The notes beneath the pieces are model-generated. The model was not told the DNA's origin, searched no databases, and worked only from the letters and a program-made list of their open reading frames with translations. A DNA stretch of 22,572 nucleotides. Origin: Apostichopus leukothele (taxonomy: Eukaryota; Echinodermata; Holothuroidea; Aspidochirotida; Stichopodidae). Position 1 is the first letter of the stretch; each line of letters opens with the position of its first letter. The translations under genes and the position numbers were made by a program. Positions 1 through 9,600 of this stretch are shown piece after piece. The DNA lies in assembly GCA_010014835.2 (NCBI GenBank), contig JAAAKB020066952.1, positions 1 to 22,572 of the forward strand. Reading direction: 5' to 3'.

Positions 1-623
1 GTTATTCCAGTTCTGATCATCATTCAATTCCTGAGATCCTGCCTAATGTCATAGTATCAATATTGCCGTAGTGCAGTGGCTGTTGGTCCAGGTCATTAGC
101 ATTTATACAGGCAACACTTAAGTGCTTTGGAATTGACAGTTGATTTGGAAATCATCGTGCAGCAGTGAGTTCTGTAGTGTCCACTTTTTGTGTAGCAAGT
201 TTTTGCAAGGTTTGTGAAGTTTAGTTCCTTTAAAACACATAATTTCATTGTGTAGAAGGCAAATTTGCATCGGTTTTTGGACATGTGTTTGAAGAGGACC
301 ATTCCCAAGCTTAGTGTGGGGTATCACAGGTAACAAGCAGTTTTGTGCTGCTATTGCGAATACAAAATTGACGTCCTGGAAAAACTGGTACTCTGACATG
401 GAAGCAATGAAAATTTGCTTTGTTTTACTCTCACATCAAATCATATATAGGTAGGTGGTGGACTTCTACCTCTGAATATTTCTCTTTTCCTAAGCAAAAC
501 ATCTCCCATCTAAATGCTGGATTGCAGTAGTACTTTAACCCCAAATTAGATTTTAAACAATAAGTAGTGAATTTAATAGCATTGATTAATTGGCCTTCTT
601 TTCCTCTCAATGTCCTATTATAG

Positions 624-684
624 TGTGGTACCCATAACTTCAAAAGACGAGGCTACTGTTTCAAGTGCAGCATTCCAAAGGAGG
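624..684 (+). CDS. RBM5: RBM5 exon: C-terminal half of the RanBP2-type zinc finger
   Basis: The exon reads [15 protein letters not shown] followed by SIPKE, matching the second half of a RanBP2 finger (C, then N-F-x-R-R, then C-F-x-C), as in human RBM10 (NFKRREKCFKCG). It enters in phase 0 on the second zinc cysteine and leaves in phase 1. The donor is GTGAGT. The first half of the finger, normally containing D-W-L-C, must be on an exon before position 1; I found no such exon in 1-623. In RBM5 this finger recognises short GG-containing RNA motifs. The following 42-nt exon (838-879) encodes a short linker into RRM2. Confidence 0.85.
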
Positions 685-3600
685 GTGAGTTTATTTCATG
701 GCAACCATTAATTTATGCACCTTAAAAAAAAACTTTTCAAAATATGTCCTAGCTTTATGAGCTTAGAAGGCAATGGTTAATTAGAGCCATTATTGTATTC
801 ACATATCAGCTGTTGATTGTTCTTTCTCATTTGACAGAATCGGAGAGATTTAGTGAAATCAGCAGAGTGCCCACGAGAAGTAAGTTCACAACATTATATA
901 CTTACAACAATAGAGTCGCAGCAATGCATTCTAGAGCTAGGTGTGTTATCATTAGGTAATTGAGTTTCCAAGTCTTTGTAATATGGTTTCAACATAGAAA
1001 TGTGGAAATAGTTTGGACTGTAGTTGTGGCTAAATCTTCAAATGTTTACCTACCTCATTCATTAGCATTTGAAAGGGAAATTCAGAAATAACTCATAATT
1101 TATAGATTACATCTCGTTTATTGTGTAGTTAGACATGGATCTGGTTTGTCTGGCAAGCCCCAATAAAAGAATATAATTTTTATTGTATGGATAGTCAGGT
1201 GGAAATCTGTTTCTGTCATGCTGAAATTTGGCACAGATAGGCCCACATATTTAGGGATGTTTCAAGTTCTTAGAAAAGGCCTATGTAAAATTTATTCCAA
1301 AATTATGTTTACTCTTTGTTAAGTGCACCCACCACTTTGTATATATGTTTCTCTTGATTTGTATTTTTGGAATAGTTCACAAAATTTGATATTATTGATA
1401 TTGATATTATTCTTGGTCTTCTTTTTGTCTTCTCAGCACTTTTGTTGATGGGTCTCGATGCAACGACCTTGGAGGCTACAGTCCGTAAGGAGTTACTGGA
1501 AATTACAGCGGTGGATATGAATATTCAGATAGTCCGTGACCCTGTGACTAATGCTTCCAGAGGGGCTTGTTATGCTGTCCTGGCAACATACGAGTACAGT
1601 GCCCAACTGTTAGAGATACTTAATAACATGAATCCACCTTTTATGATAGACGGAAAAGCAGGTGAGTTCAAGTAGCTTGATATCACTGAACAGTCCTTGC
1701 CAGCCGAGGAACCAAATCATTGTCTGCCTCTAGCAGATGTTACTAAAGAGAATATGTTTTTATTTTACATTTGGAGTATATAATTCCAAAGCAGCCAATG
1801 CATTCTGCCAGTCACAAAACTGTTGGACCTTGATTTTTTTCTTGCTGGAGTATTGGATTCTTTTTGTCATGACACATGTATTCTGAGTTGTGTTAAAGTT
1901 TGTTGTTTTATCTCTCTTGGTTAAAGTCTCCTTCTTTGCTTCATTCTGTTTAGTTACGGTGCATTACTGTCGAGACAACACAGACCCCATGTATGCAAAT
2001 CAACAGCAGTGGGCAGCGGGCGTAAGTATTAAGACGTTTCAAGCAATGACTCGAATAGCTGTTTTTAGGGTTTTTAGCAATAGGGAGACATTTAGGTTCC
2101 TCATTCTTTTTCTTCCTTTCTTCTTTTCTTCTCTTTTTCTTCATTCTTTTCTTAATTCTTTTTTGTAAGTTATTTGTGTACTCTATGTACATGCAGGGAG
2201 TGTATCACTAGATAAGCCCACAAGGGTTTCTTGATGCACTTCCTTTCACATTCCATAACTCTCTCTATTTGCTACATTTGTTGTATATATGTTGTGAAGA
2301 AACAAATAAAATAAACTAAATTGACGTTTAGTCTATGATGGGTAATGGTTTCAAAAATGGTTTCATAAAGTGCTGTGTATCCTATGTAAAAAACAAAAAC
2401 TGCTATATATATCCGTTCACTTGTATAAAACTTTTCCCATTTTGCATAGCGTTTTGCCATGCCATATGGGACACATTATTCCCTGCTTTAGGATCTTATC
2501 AAATGATTAGTTATCTTCTTATATTTCACAGAGCTCAAGCTACGATTATTCAAGTTACTATCAGCAGGGTCAATACAGCGGCAGTTACGACCAACAGTAT
2601 TTCAACCAAGGTGAACAACGGACAGGAGATAGCAATGGTAGGATTTTACATGTACACATTTCTTTATGTCGTAAGCATATTTAAGTAATAACAGTAAAAC
2701 AAAGAGAAATAAATTATAGTCTTGTGTTTAACATGAGCAAGATTATGCATGAAAGAATCAACTCATACATATAGTGCTGTGATATTAAATGTTTAATATA
2801 ATCGTTTTGAACAATACAGCAAAGATGGGCGATACAGTTTTCTGTATAAACAAAATACTCATGTCAAACTAGGGTTTGTCACTGGCAGCATGTTTGTTCA
2901 AGTTGGTGCTACAGATGCAGTATTGTTAGTAACGTTCATTTCTGTGATGTTTAAAATAAAATCTAGTAGGGGGAGGCGGATTAGGACCTTTGTTCCACAT
3001 TTGGTGTATCATTGGTCTCTTGCTTTGTTTCTTATGCAGATAAAGTAGCATTAGCTCAGGAACAGGTCAATGCAGCCAGAAGAATGCAAGCTCAGGTGAG
3101 TCATTTACTGTTGCTACCTTCACTGTAGAATTGTGAGTAGAAGGATCTGGTATGTAGACAGCGGTAGTACGTTTGCATCATTTCTTTCCAAGTTTAGCTG
3201 GACGATTGAGTTAGAACAGCAAAATGCTCTATGGTAAACCATACTTAAACACTACTTTTCATTATCTGTTTTGGTTGGGTAGAAAATGGTGCAAAACATT
3301 TACACAAAATTGATTAGAAAGTGTTTAGAAGCTGTAACACATGTTCATTATGAGGTTTCAGTTGTCTCCACCTGTTGGTTTAAGTTGAAACAAGGCATCT
3401 CTTCTGGTGGTGTTACAAGTAAAACCACATAGCACCAAAGAATCATCACTATTTATTTTTTGACATTTTTGACAAATTGACATTTAAAGTTTTGTGTGTG
3501 GCAATTTATCACCAATGATGTTAGTATGATGTTATGAAGAGTGTGTTTAAGTAGCCACATATTTGAGAATACCTTTATGTTTGAATTCTCCAGAAGCATC

Positions 3601-6600
3601 GTATGGTCAGATTAACATTTATATTTCACCCTGTCAAAAATATCTGGTATGTTTGATGTCCAGTAGGCAGTATGGTCAGATTACATATATATATCACACT
3701 GTCAAGAATAACTGGTACATTTGATTGTCCAGAAGCTTCGGCAATATGGTCAGATTATAAATATATTTCACAGCAATCTTAGAGATAATCATCATGGATA
3801 TTTTTAAAGATAGATTCTGTTTTTCCTGAAATCCCGGCAGATGTCAGATAATGGAGGAAACAGTAGTAAAGGAAGAGGCAGGACAAAACATGACAGTATA
3901 TCAGAGGATGACAATAAAACTGAGGAAGTGAGAAGTGAAGAAACTAGTGAAACATCAAAGGTGAGACGAGATGGTTTGGAAGAGGGTAGGAGTTGATTTT
4001 CATGTCGTCAGGGTTAGATCTATCAATAGATCTAGATTATAATAAACAAAGAAGAATCCATGTTTTACTTTAAAAGTAATAACCATAACATAGGAAATGA
4101 CCTCACAGACAGAAGATTATATTGAATATGGAGTACTGTAATATTTCCTGAAGGATGCAGCAATTTCTGATCTATATATAGGTCTAAAAGGTTGATTACG
4201 CATCTACACGACTCGTGGACACATTCGTCAAAGTTGTCATCTTTTGGATCTTACAGACAGAACGCTATCATGAAACAAGTCTTCGATCTTAGGATTTTTT
4301 TTTATACCTTGCCTCGAGCTTCTTCGACATATATATTCACTCTGTTCTTGTTTGATACGGTCAATGGTGTTTTAATTTCTTGGCGTGCCTATCCGTTGAA
4401 CCGGGCTGAAGAGCTGAATGCTAATTTCATTGTGTGTCTTTTGTGTATGCTAGCGGTCACATACATTGTTATTAACAATTTAGCTGATGCAGAGGTCCAT
4501 AGTGAGTTTAACAGTCTAAGTGTTTTACTAACTGTTGTATTATCGTTCTCCCATGCAGTCATCAGAGAGTGAAGCTCAGCAATCGTCGCTACCAGATACC
4601 TCCCAGTATCAATACGATGAGACCTCCGGGTATTATTACGACCCTCAGACCGGCTTGTATTACGACGCAAGCTCACAGGTAAGTCCTAACAACTCTATGT
4701 GTGTATCTTTCCATTTCTTATTCCAGAACTACCATTCTTCGTTAGATACCGACAGCCTAAGGCAAGTTGGTTTGTGTGTTAAGTATATGTTTAGTATATG
4801 TTTGACACCGTAGCAGGTAAACAGTGAATAATGGCTATCCTAAACATTTTGTCACATAGACACATTTTCATTGTTGATCAATCGCAACTTTGAAACTTTT
4901 ACTACTGTTTGTTGTTTGTTTTGTTATTTATTATCTTCATGTGGAATGTAACTAGCTAGTCATGTTGTAATGAATTTCATTGTTATGAATATCTAGTGTC
5001 CAAATCATCTTGTAAGGCGACCAACATCAGTACCAGAAGTCTCTGCTGTGATACAGTGTGTAAAACAAAAGATATTAAAACCTAAGGTCTGGTTATTGTA
5101 CATACTTGAAGCTTGTTTTACTTCAGAGAAGGCCATTCTGTCTTCAAGCTGAGCAGTTTGACCCTTTCCCACGGGTGTCTTTCCCTGCATAAATAAAAAA
5201 AAAATGGCCTCAATCTGTACCATTTTAGCATTAAAAGGTGATTGGCTGTGACCATAAGTGATTGGCAGAAATTAGCTTATCAAATTTCTGTAATTAGCAT
5301 CCTCAAGAAGAAGGTTAAGTTTTATCATAATTCATCAACTTATATCAGATAACCTATATAAACTTATTTCTAAGTTTGACAAATTTGACAGTTTGTTGTC
5401 AAACAGCCTCTTGTACTTTATGATGATAACATGAGACATGATATAGCTCTTTTCAGATTTGGGGCCAAAAATAGCCACTTGACAATTCCCTTTCCCAGTG
5501 GCTTCTTGATTACAAGCTGGAATACTAGTTTCTTACATGGCATGTAACTGCTGGGTGGGCCATCACTCTGATTTCAAATGTGAAATTTTCTTGATGATAT
5601 TTGGATCAGAAAGCAATACATCTAGTTGAGGAAAGAATTCTTTTGCCACAGATGCATTATGAGATGCATCGACGATTGGTTGACTGAATCTTGTTCTTTT
5701 TTGTTTATTGGCGCAGTATTATTACAATGCAGAGTCACAGAAATATCTCTACTGGGATGCCAACCAGCAAACCTTCCTACCCGTGCCAGAGAGTGCAGGC
5801 AGTAACCCAGATGGTACTCCCAACATGATGGATAGCTTTGAGAATAAAGAGAAAAGGAGGAAAGAAGAAGATAAGAGCAAGCTCGCAAAGAAGGTAATTG
5901 ACTCATAATGTAGTAAATTATCACTATAAACAATTAAAATGATATATTGGATATTAATATCTTTTGTTAAAAAGGAGGAAGAAATTCTAGCTATTAAAAG
6001 TTACAAGTTCTTTTAAGTAATCATCAAAAATTCACATATTGCCTGATCGCCCGAAAACAGGAAATAGTGGAATATTTTGTTCCATTTTTTCTTCCTCTTT
6101 TTTTGCCCTCTTCTAATAAATGATCCTTTGGAACCACCAGACTATCATTTGCCATAGCCAAAAAAAGTGACAGAAAACTTAATCACATTTTCATCATGTC
6201 AAGGTGGTTTTGGAAATGTATTAGGCTTTCCTCCAGATGTCCAGATGCAAATCACATTTCAGTGCCTTTTAATTTTGAAAACACTCTTTCATCTGCAGGA
6301 GACTGGCAACTGCCAGTTTCCTTGTATTGGAATGATGTTTTTATCAAGTAAGAATGGTGGGGGAGGGTGGGGGGAGGGCAAACAAACACCTATCCCAGGC
6401 CAAGCACTGGTAAAGACTGTAGGAACAAATGTAAGTTGACTGGCTATCCAACTAGGCATTCAGTTGTTTCAACCATTGATATCGCTGCTTCATTACTTCA
6501 TGTTTTATTTCAGGTTGCCAAGGACATGGCACGGTGGGCAAAGAGCATGAATGATACAAAGCTGAATCATAAGAAAGTAAATCCATTTTTTCCGTCATCC

Positions 6601-9600
6601 AAAGAACCATTCACAGATGCCTCTGCAGATGCAGGCTTTGCTATGCTCTCCAAAAGGGTGAGTTCTCGCGAGAATTCAACAAATTGTGTAGGACTTGAGT
6701 TTGAAAAGTTGGTAAGTAAAAACCGTTTAAACTTGAGGTTGAAATCCCTCATAACACAACAACATGTGTTCAAGGGTACAAAGGTCTGGTTTTGCTAGGA
6801 CTCATGGTTCAATGTTCCTTTCAAGGGCACTGACAAAGCCATCATACACTAGTGCTGATAGTCGTAATCAATTAATCGCCAGTAGAGGCAATTACACTTT
6901 GGAAGTTTGATTAATCACGCTCAAAACCTAAGTTGCGATTACTCGACTACAAGCTAGCACTACACATCTGCTTTTGAAAAATAGCCTAACCTATCAAAAA
7001 CAACTCTACAGCAGTTTGTCAGTAAATATCGCAATAGTATACAGGTTCTCACAATGCTACACTAGTACTGTGCTGTGTTAAAAATCGGCAAGCATCTGCT
7101 CCGGTTAGATTCATGCAGTGCAACATTCATTGCGAAAATCGCAAATTCGTAACTTCTTAATCGTTTACGATTGCCAAAGTATTTGTCATTTCTTCACACA
7201 TGTTTTACTTTATTACTGGCCTAGTTCACATTTATCGGATGTCTGATAGAGTGTGTCGATTGTAGTTTCATTTCAATGTGCAAAATATGTGCCTGCTATC
7301 GCACTAGGCTAGAGACTAGACTAGAACATTGAACGTCCTTCTACAGAAAACTCTTGCATACTAATCATAGCACCGCTACAAGGTGTTACATCTATTCATT
7401 GTTTGCATGTTTACTTTTATTAGTGCTAGTAGTTGAAGTATTCAAAAGTTTTTGATTTACTATGAATGATTTTAAGAAACATTGTAGATGTTTTAGACAG
7501 CACAGTTAAAACACAAAAGAACAAATAAAGACACCATGCACCACAGAGATAGATTTGTTTTGACTATTTCTGCAATGTAAAAATGACAGTGATGAGGTCA
7601 TAACTGTAACCGAGTAATCGCGAGAAGAGCTATGCGATTAATCGACTACAAAAGAAAGAGTCAACTTATCAGCACTATCATTCACTATACTAAAAGTCAA
7701 TTTTTTTTTTCAATGCTAAGCCTTCAGATGACTGGACATTCCGTGCCTTGAATTTATATTATGAGCCAATTGGGATAGCCCTGATAAATTGCCACACTTG
7801 CTGAATCTTTCCAGGTTGTCTAGTTTACAGAAGTGTAATGCATTGTCGTCTTAGATGCGTTTAATTGGTGAAGTGGTCATGTCAAGACCCTAAATCGAGG
7901 GATATAACAGTGGTTTCTCAATGTAGAACCAGGTTTCAGTTTTGTTTTAAGTCAAACATGATTCAAAATGGAACGAGAATGCCTCCAACCTTTGAAGGAC
8001 AGGAACTAGTAAGAAAGTAATATGCATTGTTAAACTTAAGGCTACATTTGAGTAATGTGTATAGTATAATGTGTGATGTCCTTTTGGACTCATTGACTCA
8101 AAATTCTGTTCTTTATTCTTTTCTTTCATACTTGCTACAGGCTGACCCAGAGGAAACCAAAGCAACTGTTAGACAAGCTATGAAGGATGAAAACGAAGTA
8201 AGCATTTGATGATTTGAGTTTTGATGCTAATATTTAAAATCATCGAGAAGGCAAAGTGTACGGGACACGGTTTGTTTGTAGTTTAAGGAAGGGACACAAG
8301 TAAAGTCTTACTAAGGGAAGACTTCCTCGCTCACATGACACGGCTTCGCAGGCAAGTGTGGAACATGAAACAAAAGAGAAGTTGCATCTCGTGAATGTTT
8401 TCTCAGTTTTTACCTTTGTTTAGTGTACTTCTTTGTCTTTGTATTGATAGAACCCCATTTTTACTCCAGTAGACGGTAGTTTTTCCCTCAGTACCAGCTT
8501 GAACATTGACAATAAATACAATTACAGACTGTTAAAACATTAACACATCATACAAAACCCCCTTTAACTTACTGACTTTCTGTCATTGCATTCGTTGCTT
8601 CTTGCATTGTTGATCATATGGACATCAAACTCGCTCCATCCAGTGTTAGCTTTCTTCCTTTAGCTTCACAAGTTGTACCTGGTGATGAATCGTTTTGAAG
8701 AATTGGTTCAACCAATTGATGTTTCTGTATTTCTTTCAGTCCATCGTGGCCTCCTATGGTGGTGGCAGCGACAGCGAAGAGGAACCAGACACCAGTCCCA
8801 TAGACGCACCGAACCACGTACAACTCACAGACTGGAACAAACTCATCTGTCTTCTCTGTAAAAGACAGTTTCCTTCCAAGGCAGTCCTCAATAAGCACCA
8901 GCAGTTCTCAGACCTACACAAACAAAACCTTGAAAAGCTTGGCCTTAAGGCTGGATATGGAGATGACGATGGCAGTATGGAGGTGAGACTGCTAATTCAG
9001 CATTTGCTGTATTCACCTAATCTAAAATTTCTCAGTAGTTGACCAGTGGGCCAGATTTGGCTCACGAAAGATTTGAATAAAGCCAGCAAAAAATGTCAGC
9101 CCAGGATTTAGCAATGATCCTGTATGCGGATCCTTATGTCCTGAGGCTTAAGCACCCTACCGGCCTGACCAGCACATTAGTATACTCTAAACAATCTAGG
9201 TGAAGTGAGGTTTGCTTTCCCTCTGGCCTTAGCTCCAAAGAAAGCTTCCCTCTTGCCCTTTCTAGAAATTTGGCTGAAAATTCCCTTCCTTAAGCATAGC
9301 TGTCTGCATAACATGTCCATTTAAAACATGCTTAAGATGACTTGAGAGAGAGAAAGAAAACCGTGAATTTTTATTGATCAGGTTTACATTTTGGGAGAGA
9401 TGGCATGGTCAAAAGATACTGCTCAAGAAATAATGCTTATTTATTGCATGGTCAAATAAAAAATACCACAATTACTGTATTTGTTGGTGCAGAGCCTAAC
9501 ACTATCAATATATTAAAAGCAACAAGAGCTTAAAAAGTATGTATTGTCTGCTTAGACTATCTTGATGAAACTAGTGTGCTGGTTTTCATCAGCAGTTGAA

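Noticed and set aside
4192-4572. 126-codon open frame on the plus strand
   Set aside because: It lies in an RBM5 intron, crosses the true acceptor at 4558, and shows no domain or family resemblance.
5622-5933. 103-codon minus-strand open frame
   Set aside because: It is the shadow of the OCRE exon 5717-5893, which is clearly coding on the plus strand.
8614-8898. 94-codon minus-strand open frame
   Set aside because: It is the shadow of the C2H2 exon 8740-8982.
9080-9180. tRNA-derived SINE-like look on the minus strand (GGTAGGGTGCTTAAGCC)
   Set aside because: Box A is only approximate, box B is not convincing, and there is no poly(A) tail or target duplication.
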